64,000 nt of DNA from Bordetella parapertussis (GCA_943331005.2 CALQJX020000005.1:1-64000), one strand, 5' to 3'; numbered from the stretch's first letter, positions 44,073 through 51,933 are shown. The notes: generated by a model not told the origin, from the sequence alone. Made by a program: numbers and translations.

Positions 44073-45020
44073 ATGAAAAAAGAAAAGGTACTCATTATAG
44101 GGTCAGGTGGCCAGATAGGCGTGGAACTGGCTCTGGCACTGCGCAAGGTGCATGGCACAGACAATGTGATAGCTTCCGACATAAGGGAGGCACATCCTAT
44201 ACTGAAGGACAGTGGCCCCTATGCCATACTGAACGCCATGGATGCCAACGCCATTCTGGAACTGATAAGGAAGGAGGGTGTGACACAGGTGTACCTGCTG
44301 GCAGCAATGCTATCGGCCACGGGCGAGAAAGACCCCAAGCGTGCCTGGGAGGTGAATATGCAGAGCCTGCTGCAACTGCTGGACCTGGGGGTGCAGGAGA
44401 AACTGACAAAAATATACTGGCCCAGCTCTATAGCTGTGTTTGGCCCTACCACGCCGCACCACAACACACCGCAGCAAACGGTGGTGGAGCCCAGAACGGT
44501 ATACGGCATCAGCAAGTATGCGGGTGAACTGTGGTGCCAGTACTACCACCAGCGCTGGGGGCTGGATGTGCGCAGTCTGCGCTATCCGGGCCTGATAAGC
44601 TGGAAGTCGGCACCGGGTGGCGGCACTACAGACTATGCGGTAGAGATCTACCACGAGGCACTGAAGCATAAGAAATACACATCGTTCCTGTCGGAAGATA
44701 CGTACCTGCCTATGATGTATATGGATGATGCGATACGCGGCACCATAGAGCTGATGGAGGCACCTGCCGAGCTGTTGCAGACACGCATGTCCTACAATCT
44801 GTCGGCCATGAGTTTCTCGCCCAAAGAAATAGCGGCTTCTATACAGAAACACATACCCGAGTTTACCATAGACTATGCTCCCGACTTCAGGCAGCAGATA
44901 GCAGATGGCTGGCCCAAGAGCATAGACGACAGCACGGCACGTGCTCACTGGAACTGGAAACACGAATATGACCTGGACAAAATGACGGCAGCAATGCTGG
45001 AGAACCTGAGCAAACAATAA
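44073..45020 (+). CDS. tdh: L-threonine 3-dehydrogenase, epimerase-like (short-chain) type
   Basis: A 315-residue NAD-dependent enzyme of the extended short-chain dehydrogenase fold. The NAD motif GSGGQIG is at 10-16. Catalytic Ser118/Ser119, Tyr144 and Lys148 (YGISK) are present. The long diagnostic segments LRYPGLIS, PGGGTTDYAVEIYHEA, LPMMYMDDAIR, YNLSAMSF and the C-terminal DDSTARAHWNWKHEYDL follow the animal and Flavobacterium type of threonine dehydrogenase closely, not the zinc-dependent E. coli Tdh. It oxidises threonine to 2-amino-3-ketobutyrate. No kbl (2-amino-3-ketobutyrate CoA ligase) gene is adjacent. Monocistronic with a strong terminator. Confidence 0.9.
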   Translation: MKKEKVLIIGSGGQIGVELALALRKVHGTDNVIASDIREAHPILKDSGPYAILNAMDANAILELIRKEGVTQVYLLAAMLSATGEKDPKRAWEVNMQSLLQLLDLGVQEKLTKIYWPSSIAVFGPTTPHHNTPQQTVVEPRTVYGISKYAGELWCQYYHQRWGLDVRSLRYPGLISWKSAPGGGTTDYAVEIYHEALKHKKYTSFLSEDTYLPMMYMDDAIRGTIELMEAPAELLQTRMSYNLSAMSFSPKEIAASIQKHIPEFTIDYAPDFRQQIADGWPKSIDDSTARAHWNWKHEYDLDKMTAAMLENLSKQ

Positions 45021-45042
45021 CCCCTGCAGGGTAATGATACAA

Positions 45043-45077
45043 AACAATAAAGCCTCCGCATGGGAGGCTTTATTGTT
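45043..45077. terminator. bidirectional terminator between tdh and the barrel gene
   Basis: A perfect 15-bp stem (AACAATAAAGCCTCC / GGAGGCTTTATTGTT, loop GCATG) lies between convergent genes. Confidence 0.9.
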
Positions 45078-45097
45078 AAGAGGGGGTATACTACTTA

Positions 45098-46027
45098 TTA
45101 AAAGTAGAAATGCAAGTTGATGCCTGCATTGATATTGTCGAGACCGGCACCGAAAGAACTAAGACCGGCATTGCCGTATTTGTCGGTAGTAACAGTAGAG
45201 GTCTTGAGGGTAGTAGGGTTCCACAGTTCTGTAGTGGTGTAGCCCTTGCCGTTTGTAGAGAAGCCCAGTGTGTAACCGAGTTCGCCACCCAGCGACAGTT
45301 TAGGCGCAATGAAGTACTCTACGCCTGCAAAACCGCGTGCACCAAAGAGCAGCGAGTTGCCTGTAGAAGATTCTTTGGTCCTTGCGGCAGCTACTGCAGC
45401 TGTGCCAGTGTAGAAGTCGGTAGTAGAGGTAGGCGAAGAAAAGTCTGAAGTGAATTTATTGCCGTAGGTATAGGTCTTTTTGCTGCCAGAGAAACCAGCC
45501 AGCAGTTCTGCACCCATAAAGCCCTGTACCCTGCCATGGCCCCTGCGTTTTTCGAAGCCAGCACCCAGCAATACTACGGTAGAGCTGGTAGTCATTTTGT
45601 CGTCTACGAACTTAGGATTCAGCGGATCTGGTGTAGTGAGGTCTTTCGCTACCGCATTCTTCAGCGTGTTGCTGCCGGTATTGGCCTGGAAGCGCACACG
45701 ATAGGCGAGGTTTGAAGACTTCATGTATTTGCCCATAACAGCCCAGCCGCCGAGGCTGCCTACGCCAAAAGCAGAAGGAGTGCTGGCAGTGCTGAAGCTA
45801 GGTGCACCGTTTGATGCGCTGTTGTTCATCATATTGCCCAGGTAGCCGAGGAAGCTGGAGGCAGAAACGCCCATAGCCCAGTCGCCTTTTTGTGGCAGTA
45901 CTTCGTGTCCACGAACAGATTTGAAGCTCAGCTCAGGAGCAGTGCTTTTGGTAGTGCCTTCGGTCTGAGCCATAGCCATAGTGCCGGTAAGCAGCATTGA
46001 GGTGCAAATTCCAACGAATGATTTCAT
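45098..46027 (-). CDS. outer-membrane beta-barrel protein, unknown function
   Basis: A 309-residue exported protein. The signal peptide is MKSFVGICTSMLLTGTMAMAQ. The mature part alternates polar and aromatic residues as in outer-membrane barrels (GWAVMGKYMKSSNLAYRVRFQ, GLDNINAGINLHFYF), ends in aromatic F-Y-F, and has glycine-rich turns. It resembles the small OmpA/OmpX-like outer-membrane proteins of the phylum, but I do not recognise a named family. It lies 54 bp downstream of a lipoprotein gene on the same strand, and the two probably form an operon. Confidence 0.8.
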   Translation of the reverse strand: MKSFVGICTSMLLTGTMAMAQTEGTTKSTAPELSFKSVRGHEVLPQKGDWAMGVSASSFLGYLGNMMNNSASNGAPSFSTASTPSAFGVGSLGGWAVMGKYMKSSNLAYRVRFQANTGSNTLKNAVAKDLTTPDPLNPKFVDDKMTTSSTVVLLGAGFEKRRGHGRVQGFMGAELLAGFSGSKKTYTYGNKFTSDFSSPTSTTDFYTGTAAVAAARTKESSTGNSLLFGARGFAGVEYFIAPKLSLGGELGYTLGFSTNGKGYTTTELWNPTTLKTSTVTTDKYGNAGLSSFGAGLDNINAGINLHFYF

Positions 46028-46081
46028 AATTGTTTTAGTTTGAGTGAGTAAATGTATTAATATTCAATAGAGATTAAATGA

Positions 46082-46585
46082 TTAGTTGTAGCTGATGTCG
46101 TTATATTTTTTCTGGCCGTTATTGATCTCTTCTGTGGTAGCAGGGCTCGTGAATACCTGCCTTTCGGTATAGTAAACCGGGGTAGACAAAAGGGTGTTCT
46201 TGTGGAGCACTTTATATTCGAAATCGTTTGGCTCTATGTGCACTGTTGCAGATCTGTACATAGATACGTCTACAGTGAGGGTATAGAAGCCGTTGGCATC
46301 GGTAGTGGCAGTGAAGTACCTTTTGGCAGTAGCTGCATTAGGGTCGCTGCCTATCACAAGATCTTTGGTATCTATCCATGCCATGATAACGGTACCCGAC
46401 GGGCCGTACTGCTCTGCAGCTGCACCCACTGTATCTACTATTCTGGCAGATATTCTGCCGGTGATAGTGGCCTTGCCCAGAGTAGATAGCTGATCGGTAT
46501 TGGTATCCTTGCTCTTGGAGCAGGAATATAAGAAGGAGAACGAAGACAAAACAACGGCCGCCTTTATGAGTGATGAATTATTCAT
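46082..46585 (-). CDS. lipoprotein, unknown function
   Basis: A 167-residue protein with a lipoprotein signal MNNSSLIKAAVVLSSFSFLYSC (lipid-modified Cys22), followed by a serine/lysine linker SKSKDTNTD. The rest (about 35-165) is beta-rich, with an immunoglobulin-like transthyretin or carboxypeptidase-regulatory flavour (ATITGRISARIVDTVG, TTDANGFYTLTVDV), the latter phrase being the usual core of such domains. No catalytic motif is seen. It is transcribed divergently from the candidate small RNA/paaI region and together with the downstream barrel gene. A minus-strand TACCTTCG (46602-46609) is a near-match -7 element. Confidence 0.82.
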   Translation of the reverse strand: MNNSSLIKAAVVLSSFSFLYSCSKSKDTNTDQLSTLGKATITGRISARIVDTVGAAAEQYGPSGTVIMAWIDTKDLVIGSDPNAATAKRYFTATTDANGFYTLTVDVSMYRSATVHIEPNDFEYKVLHKNTLLSTPVYYTERQVFTSPATTEEINNGQKKYNDISYN

Positions 46586-46822
46586 AATTGTTTATTTGCG
46601 GCGAAGGTAGCAGGTTTGGAGTTAATAAAAGTGTTGTTGGTCAGTGAGTTAGCGCAGGAAACGTTAAAGTGAGGGCTGGTTATGCAGGATGGATTAAAAG
46701 CCCGCCGGATTTCAGATTTTTATTAATTCACGATTAAAGAAAGGTTATCTGATTATTTTAAATAACATATGTTAATTTCAAAAAATAAATGTTAATCGGT
46801 AGTTAAGTTATGGGAATTCTAT

Positions 46823-46830
46823 TATCTTTG
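46823..46830 (+). promoter_or_regulatory. -7 element of a candidate small RNA
   Basis: TATCTTTG is a full match to TANNTTTG. It lies about 8 bp upstream of a structured segment that ends in a terminator at 46972 and has no good reading frame. Confidence 0.5.
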
Positions 46831-46837
46831 CTGGATA

Positions 46838-46973
46838 ATCAGTAAAAAGCGCAGTTCAGAACTGTAAAAGATATATTTAAGAGTTTCGTTTCACAAGGGG
46901 TAAATGGTTCTTCTTTTTCTAACTAAGAACCGAAATGAAAAAAAGAGGGCGTGGTCAAACACGTCCTTTTTTA
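46838..46973 (+). ncRNA. candidate structured small RNA with intrinsic terminator
   Basis: A segment of about 136 nt in a 440-bp gap between the lipoprotein gene and paaI. Elements in order: a palindrome CAGTTCAGAACTG (46852-46864); an outer stem TTTCGTTTC (46884-46892) with GAAATGAAA (46932-46940, one G-U pair); a 13-nt bulge ACAAGGGGTAAAT on the 5' side only; an inner stem GGTTCTT (46906-46912) with AAGAACC (46925-46931) and a pyrimidine loop CTTTTTCTAACT; and a terminator stem GGGCGTG / CACGTCC followed by T6. It could be a free small RNA or an attenuated leader of paaI, whose ATG is 53 bp further on. I cannot match it to a known RNA family. Confidence 0.5.
46946..46973 (+). terminator. 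terminator-like hairpin ending the candidate small RNA
   Basis: GGGCGTG (46947-46953), loop GTCAAA, CACGTCC (46960-46966) with one G-U pair, then T6. It lies upstream of paaI with no protein gene in front of it on this strand. Confidence 0.7.
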
Positions 46974-47013
46974 TTGTACGTATGTGAAGGGTGCGTATTG
47001 GCTGCATACTTAT

Positions 47014-47021
47014 TACATTTG
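47014..47021 (+). promoter_or_regulatory. -7 element of paaI
   Basis: TACATTTG fits TANNTTTG and ends 4 bp before the ATG. If used, the paaI transcript would be leaderless or start at a later codon. Confidence 0.35.
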
Positions 47022-47025
47022 GGTC

Positions 47026-47442
47026 ATGGCAGCAACAGAAAAGATCCTCGGCACCATGCTGGCGCACGACAATTTCAGTAAATGGCTTGGCATCATTATT
47101 GATGAGTACAGGGTAGGGTACTGCAAATTGCATTTTACCATTACAGAAGATATGCTCAACGGTTTCGGGATAGTGCATGGCGGCATACTGTTCTCTGCGG
47201 CAGATAGTGCATTTGCATTTGCCTGCAACTCTCACGGGCGGCTCACGGTGGCGCTGGATGCTACCATCAGCTTTATGCGGCAGGCAGTGGCCGGCGATGT
47301 AATAACCGTTGAAGCAAAGGAGGTACATTCGGGCTACAAGACCGGTTTTTACGACATTGGTCTGTATAACAGTGCGCAGGAGATAGTGGCCAGCTTCAAG
47401 GGCACCGGCTACCGCACCAGCAAGCAGGTATGCGAGGAGTAG
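47026..47442 (+). CDS. paaI: PaaI-family hotdog thioesterase
   Basis: A 138-residue cytoplasmic thioesterase of the PaaI/YdiI hotdog family. The diagnostic core is NGFGIVHGGILFSAADSAFAFACNSHGR (HGG with the following aspartate as catalytic acid), preceded by FSKWLGI and followed by GDVITVEAKEV and GFYDIGLYN. PaaI hydrolyses (hydroxy)phenylacetyl-CoA and related esters; no other phenylacetate catabolic genes are visible, so the true substrate is open. The frame extends 75 bp upstream through the terminator hairpin, but the ATG at 47026 begins the conserved sequence. Confidence 0.9.
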   Translation: MAATEKILGTMLAHDNFSKWLGIIIDEYRVGYCKLHFTITEDMLNGFGIVHGGILFSAADSAFAFACNSHGRLTVALDATISFMRQAVAGDVITVEAKEVHSGYKTGFYDIGLYNSAQEIVASFKGTGYRTSKQVCEE

Positions 47443-47509
47443 CGCTGCATTTAACGCTACGTAAACAAGCTTTTTGCTATATTTGTACTACTGAAACACA
47501 CATTGCACC

Positions 47510-47914
47510 ATGAAAAAGATCCTGATAGCTGTTTTCCTGCTTGCGCTAATAGGTGTAGGTACAGGTATTTACCTCTTTAACAAAAAGCCCGAAACGGTTG
47601 ATGATAAAAAAGGCCTTACCATAACCGCAACTGCACTAAGCAAGGCCTATACCGATAATGAGGCACAGTCGGACTCTATGTACCTGAACAAGGTGATAGA
47701 AGTGACGGGGAAAATAGGATCTACAGAGCATAACCAGGATGGCGGGCTGATGGTGATACTGGAAAGCGGCGCCCCCGATACCGACATTCAGTGCACCATG
47801 CGCGAAAAAGGCGTGAAGGTAACCACCGGACAAACGGTGACCATAAAAGGATTCTGCTCGGGCAGTGGCATTACGGGGGTATCTCTTACCGATTGCATAT
47901 TGACACAACAATAA
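47510..47914 (+). CDS. membrane-anchored OB-fold protein (tRNA_anti-like)
   Basis: A 134-residue protein. One N-terminal hydrophobic helix (about 4-24) serves as an uncleaved anchor or signal sequence. An OB-fold domain (about 36-134) follows: ALSKAYTDNEAQSDSMYLNKVIEVTGKI is the start of the tRNA_anti-like family, and GQTVTIKGFCSGSG..VSLTDCIL is its end. Despite the name, these small exported OB proteins are not tRNA synthetase parts; function unknown. It leads a run with the CX4CH lipoprotein (25 bp gap), YceI and DUF5777 genes, a grouping I recall from other Bacteroidota. Confidence 0.85.
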   Translation: MKKILIAVFLLALIGVGTGIYLFNKKPETVDDKKGLTITATALSKAYTDNEAQSDSMYLNKVIEVTGKIGSTEHNQDGGLMVILESGAPDTDIQCTMREKGVKVTTGQTVTIKGFCSGSGITGVSLTDCILTQQ

Positions 47915-47939
47915 AGTCCATACCAACAACAACAATAAG

Positions 47940-48311
47940 ATGAAGAAACTCTTAGCGATAGCAGCGCTGGCCCTTGTAACTGCCGGTTGCTACAACGATA
48001 AATACGATAAGCTCTACCCGGTAGGATCTGTAGTATGCGATACTACCACTATATCTTATACCACCGATGTGAAGCCTATACTGGATGCCAAGTGCGCCAC
48101 TGCAGGCTGCCACGATGCGGGCACCGGAGCGGGTGGTTATAACTTTGCTACCCATGCCACTACTCAGCCATCTGCCAAGAACGGCAAGCTGGTGGGTACG
48201 GTAAACTGGACAGCAGGCTTCAGCGCCATGCCGAAGAACCAGCCGAAACTGTCTCAGTGCGAGATCAACAAAATAACAAGGTGGGCCAATCAGGGTGCAC
48301 TGAATAACTAA
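47940..48311 (+). CDS. small lipoprotein with CX4CH haem-like motif
   Basis: A 123-residue exported protein. The lipoprotein signal MKKLLAIAALALVTAGC gives lipidated Cys17. The mature part has ISYTTDVKPILDAKCATAGCHDAG, where C-ATAG-CH is a CX4CH variant of the cytochrome c haem site (usually CXXCH). A late methionine in FSAMPKNQPKLSQCEI could be the sixth ligand, and INKITRWANQGA is the usual C-terminal helix of these domains. This is a single cytochrome c-like domain. Whether haem is attached cannot be read from sequence. It is placed between the OB-fold and YceI genes, suggesting a shared redox or envelope task. Confidence 0.82.
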   Translation: MKKLLAIAALALVTAGCYNDKYDKLYPVGSVVCDTTTISYTTDVKPILDAKCATAGCHDAGTGAGGYNFATHATTQPSAKNGKLVGTVNWTAGFSAMPKNQPKLSQCEINKITRWANQGALNN

Positions 48312-48351
48312 GAGCTACAGAATCTATTTAATTACCTCTAAAAAGATAACA

Positions 48352-48906
48352 ATGAAAAAACTGATGATAACGGCTGCCCTGTTCGTGGCAGGTACAAGTG
48401 CAGTAATGGCGCAGCGTATGCTGGACCGCGCAGCAAAGGCAACATTTGATGCCACAAGTCCTTCATCGCCGGAGAAGATAGTAGGCGTAAACAATGAAGT
48501 GGCTTTTGTAGTGGTATCTACAGATGGCAAGATGCAGATACAGATGCCTGTCAATAGTTTCAAGTTTGAGAAGGCCCTGATGAAGGACCACTTCAACGAG
48601 AACTATATGGAGAGCGAGAAGTACCCTAAGGCTGAGTTCAAGGGGCAGATCACTAATCTGGCCGAGGTGAACTTTAAGAAAGATGGTACCTATCCGACCA
48701 AGGTTACCGGCAAGCTCACTATTCATGGTGTGACCAATGAAGTGACCGTAACAGGAAGTACTACAGTGAAGGGTGAAGTGGTGACCATGAATGCAAAATT
48801 CAAGGTGGAGCTGAACGACTACAAGATAAGCGTACCGGGTGTGGTAGCAGACAAGCTGGCCAAAATGGCGGTTATATCTATCACAGGTCAGGGCTCTTTT
48901 AAATAA
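48352..48906 (+). CDS. YceI-family periplasmic lipid-binding protein
   Basis: A 184-residue exported protein. The signal peptide ends in SAVMAQ (residue 21). The YceI lipocalin-like fold is recognised by MPVNSFKFEKALMKDHFNENYMES (the M..HF...... pattern), YPKAEFKG, the KLTIHGVTNEV strand and the closing NDYKISVPG. YceI proteins bind polyisoprenoids or related lipids in a long hydrophobic pocket. The gene is 40 bp after the CX4CH lipoprotein gene and 31 bp before the DUF5777 barrel gene, which makes quinone- or isoprenoid-linked electron transfer a reasonable but unproven idea. Confidence 0.92.
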   Translation: MKKLMITAALFVAGTSAVMAQRMLDRAAKATFDATSPSSPEKIVGVNNEVAFVVVSTDGKMQIQMPVNSFKFEKALMKDHFNENYMESEKYPKAEFKGQITNLAEVNFKKDGTYPTKVTGKLTIHGVTNEVTVTGSTTVKGEVVTMNAKFKVELNDYKISVPGVVADKLAKMAVISITGQGSFK

Positions 48907-48937
48907 CATAACTACACGTTTTTATAATCACATAACT

Positions 48938-49858
48938 ATGCGTAAAGCATTAATGACCAGTTTGCTGGTTGCAGGTATATCTGCTGTTTCATTTGCACAA
49001 TCAGACGATCTGCTGGCAGACATTGATAAGGACAAGAAGAAAGAAGTGGTGGCCAACACCTTTAAGGCTACCAGGATCATCAACAGCAGTACGGTAGAGA
49101 ACCTTGCTGCAGGTGTGCTCGACTTCAGGATCCTGCACCGCTTTGGCAGCGTAAGTGACGGGGTAGATAACTTCTTTGGTTTCGATAATGCTACCACCCG
49201 CATAGGGCTGGACTATGGTGTGACCAAGTGGATGATGGTGGGGCTGGGACACAGCACCCTTTACAAGACCAATGACGGTTTTGTGAAGCTGAAGCTGATA
49301 CCACAGAAAGTAAACGGTACTCCGGTATCGGTATCTTATTTTGGAGGTATGAGTGTGAACGGCGATAAGAGCCCCACACTGCCTACCGGTATGACCTACT
49401 ATTTTTCCAATCGCTTAGCCTATTCTCACCAGTTGCTGATAGCAAGGAAGTTCAACAGCAATCTGTCCTTGCAGCTGATGCCTACTATCATTCATCAGAA
49501 CCTGGTGGATAGCTCTAAGTACGCCAATACCACCTTTGCAATGGGTGTAGGCGGCAGGGTGAAGGTGAGCAAGCGCATGGCCATAACCGGTGAGTATTAT
49601 TACAGAGTGAACAATACAGACATCCTGAACTCGGGTGCCAAGACCTATAACTCATTGTCTCTGGGCTGCGATATAGAAACAGGCGGACACGTGTTCCAGC
49701 TGTTCTTCAGCAACTCGGGCGGCATGAGCGAGCGTGCTTTTGTAAACCAGACCATGGATACCTGGACCAAGGGTCGTATCCATTTTGGCTTCAACATTTC
49801 CAGGGTATTTACGGTTGTAAAGCCTAAGGAATTTCGTGCTGAGGCAAAGGCATGGTAA
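48938..49858 (+). CDS. DUF5777-type outer-membrane barrel protein
   Basis: A 306-residue exported protein. The signal peptide ends in SAVSFAQ (residue 21), followed by a charged stretch (DDLLADIDKDKKKE). The segment FKATRIINSSTVENLAAGVLDF and RILHRFGSV, with the glycine-rich TRIGLDYGVTKWMMVGLG, are what I recognise as DUF5777. Strands alternate to the end. Function unknown; outer-membrane location inferred. Last gene of the OB-fold/CX4CH/YceI run, and followed by a hairpin shared with convergent asnB. Confidence 0.85.
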   Translation: MRKALMTSLLVAGISAVSFAQSDDLLADIDKDKKKEVVANTFKATRIINSSTVENLAAGVLDFRILHRFGSVSDGVDNFFGFDNATTRIGLDYGVTKWMMVGLGHSTLYKTNDGFVKLKLIPQKVNGTPVSVSYFGGMSVNGDKSPTLPTGMTYYFSNRLAYSHQLLIARKFNSNLSLQLMPTIIHQNLVDSSKYANTTFAMGVGGRVKVSKRMAITGEYYYRVNNTDILNSGAKTYNSLSLGCDIETGGHVFQLFFSNSGGMSERAFVNQTMDTWTKGRIHFGFNISRVFTVVKPKEFRAEAKAW

Positions 49859-49884
49859 GCACAGTTAGTGAAAGAAATACTGAG

Positions 49885-49924
49885 GTGGCTTAGTTGCAGC
49901 AAATGTTGCGGCTAAGCCACTTTG
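49885..49924. terminator. bidirectional hairpin overlapping the asnB stop codon
   Basis: GTGGCTTAG (49885-49893) pairs with CTAAGCCAC (49912-49920), with further imperfect pairing inside. The asnB stop (49912-49914, minus strand) lies within the right arm. Confidence 0.75.
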
Positions 49925-51747
49925 AATTTATCCATCCATATGTTCACCGAGATGGCGCGCCATATCTGAAGTGCATCGGGGGTGGTAAGGGTCTTAGCCT
50001 GCATTTTCTGCAACAGCATTTTGCTGTGTTCTGTCCTCAGCAATACACGTGCCTGCAGTTGCTGTGCTACCCAGCCCGCATCGCGGTATATGGCATCTAT
50101 AAGCGGAGTGTAGAAACCTATCTTGTCGGTGCGGTTGTAGATCATATCTGGCAGGTACTGTCGGCAAGACTCTCGCAGCATGTATTTGCGCAGGCCATGT
50201 ACCAGGAACTCGTCGGGGCGAATGGTGGCTACAAACTCTGCAATGCGATGGTCGAGGAATGGCATACGGCCTTCTATGCTGGATGCCATACCATTGCGGT
50301 CGTCGTAATGAACGAGGTGCGGAATATGCACGCCGTAGATACTTTCCTGCAGCACATCGTATGGGTTGTTGTAATCGTATAGCGATACCAGGCTATTGTC
50401 TACGCCCTGTAGTAGCGCAGGGTCTATGATATCTCTTCTTTTGATGCGGGAGTTGGTGCGCATATTGGTTTCCAGCGAAGGCAGTAAAGACTTCAGCATG
50501 GTGCGCATCATGTAGGTTTTGCCCAGCTTCATTTTGTTGAGGTTCTCGTAGAATCGGCCAAACTTCATAGACTTTAACTGCTGCAGCAATATGGCCTGTG
50601 CCATGTTGTTGTAGCCAAAGAATAGCTCATCAGCTCCCTGTCCGTTTAGGATGACCTTGATGCCAGCCTCTGCGGCCATGTTCATGAGGAAGCCATGCGC
50701 CATAATGGACGGGTCGCCAAATGGTTCTTCCTGAATATTGATGTAGGCTGCCAGATCGTCTTTGATAGACAGTTCGTGCAGGTTCTTTTTGTGTACTATG
50801 AAGTTGCCGTTCTTGTTGGCTGCTATAACAGCATCTACATACTTTGATTCGTCGTAGCGGCTACCGGTTGCCTGTGCGGTGAAAATGTGTATGTCCTTGG
50901 TGTAGTGGGTAGCCAGTATGCCTGCCACTATAGAAGAGTCTATGCCACCTGACAGGGTGATACCTACAGGCACATCGGCAAGTGTTTGCGAGAGCACCCC
51001 CTCTACTATGGCATCGTGCAGTTGTTGCTTAGCAGCTGCATCGAATGGTCGTTTGTCTTTGTGCGGCACATCGGGCAGATGCCAGTATTGTTGCGGCGAT
51101 AGCGTGGCCTGTCCGGGGGCTATCCATGCATAACTTCCCTGCGGGAAGTGATTGATGTCGCGGAAGAAGGTATGTGTGCCCAGGTGGCCATAGTTGCCCA
51201 GTGCCAGGTACTCTACTATAGCAGTAGGGTCGGCAGCAGGGTGTTCGTCGGCACCCAGCAATGGTTTTACTTCGCTGGCTATGAGCCATTCATTATTCAG
51301 GTGCCTGATGTAGACAGGTTTCTGTCCGTAGCGGTCGCGGCTCACAAAGGCACGGTGCTGCTGCAGGTCCCAGATGATGATGGCCCACATGCCTACCATT
51401 TCGGCAAGCATTTTTTCCTGCATCAGCCGGAAGAGCTCTATGATGGTCTCGGTATCGGAGTGGCCACGAAAGGGATGCTGCGGCAGGTATCGCTGCCTCA
51501 GTTCCAGGTGATTATAAATTTCTCCGTTGAAGACGATGGCGTAGCGGCCGCAGGAGGAGGTCATGGGTTGGTGACCCAATTCTGAAAGTTCTAATATGGA
51601 CAGGCGGCGGTGAAGCAGGGATATCTGATCCAAATTGAGGATGCCACTATCATCGGGACCTCGATGCTTCATCAGTGAACCGGCATTCCTGCAAAAATCG
51701 AGGCCTTTTTCTTTATTATTACCTATATACCCTGCTATTCCGCACAT
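49912..51747 (-). CDS. asnB: asparagine synthase (glutamine-hydrolysing)
   Basis: A 611-residue two-domain amidotransferase. After Met removal, Cys2 is the N-terminal nucleophile of the class II glutaminase domain (MCGIAGYIGN; LMKHRGPDDSG; HRRLSILEL; FNGEIYNHLELR). The synthetase domain (about 215-610) has the ATP pyrophosphatase P-loop GITLSGGIDSS and NGQGADELFFGY. It makes asparagine from aspartate, glutamine and ATP; paralogues in envelope-polysaccharide clusters amidate sugars, but no such cluster is here. A good -7/-33 pair on the minus strand lies 46-73 bp upstream. Convergent with the DUF5777 gene. Confidence 0.94.
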   Translation of the reverse strand: MCGIAGYIGNNKEKGLDFCRNAGSLMKHRGPDDSGILNLDQISLLHRRLSILELSELGHQPMTSSCGRYAIVFNGEIYNHLELRQRYLPQHPFRGHSDTETIIELFRLMQEKMLAEMVGMWAIIIWDLQQHRAFVSRDRYGQKPVYIRHLNNEWLIASEVKPLLGADEHPAADPTAIVEYLALGNYGHLGTHTFFRDINHFPQGSYAWIAPGQATLSPQQYWHLPDVPHKDKRPFDAAAKQQLHDAIVEGVLSQTLADVPVGITLSGGIDSSIVAGILATHYTKDIHIFTAQATGSRYDESKYVDAVIAANKNGNFIVHKKNLHELSIKDDLAAYINIQEEPFGDPSIMAHGFLMNMAAEAGIKVILNGQGADELFFGYNNMAQAILLQQLKSMKFGRFYENLNKMKLGKTYMMRTMLKSLLPSLETNMRTNSRIKRRDIIDPALLQGVDNSLVSLYDYNNPYDVLQESIYGVHIPHLVHYDDRNGMASSIEGRMPFLDHRIAEFVATIRPDEFLVHGLRKYMLRESCRQYLPDMIYNRTDKIGFYTPLIDAIYRDAGWVAQQLQARVLLRTEHSKMLLQKMQAKTLTTPDALQIWRAISVNIWMDKFKVA

Positions 51748-51792
51748 GCGTATTTAATGTTCGTCTGTAAGTGTTAAGTAGTAAATGTTCGC

Positions 51793-51820
51793 CAAACATA
51801 GGGGTGAGTCCTTGATACAA
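51793..51820 (-). promoter_or_regulatory. promoter of asnB
   Basis: On the minus strand, TTG (51818-51820), 17 bp, TATGTTTG (51793-51800), matching the Bacteroidota -33/-7 pattern. Confidence 0.6.
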
Positions 51821-51898
51821 ACAACAGATATATGATCTTAAGTTCGTACTGTCGGAGGAGTATGCATGCAAGATACAAACTGTAATGATATTCGTGTG

Positions 51899-51906
51899 TA
51901 CATTTG
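51899..51906 (+). promoter_or_regulatory. -7 element of the PIG-L gene
   Basis: TACATTTG fits TANNTTTG, 27 bp before the preferred ATG at 51934. It also argues against the in-frame TTG at 51904, which lies inside it. Confidence 0.45.
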
Positions 51907-51933
51907 GCGTATAATAATCTATCAGTAACACTT

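Noticed and set aside
46951..47025. N-terminal extension of PaaI from a GTG at 46951
   Set aside because: It would begin inside a terminator hairpin, and the added residues do not resemble the family.
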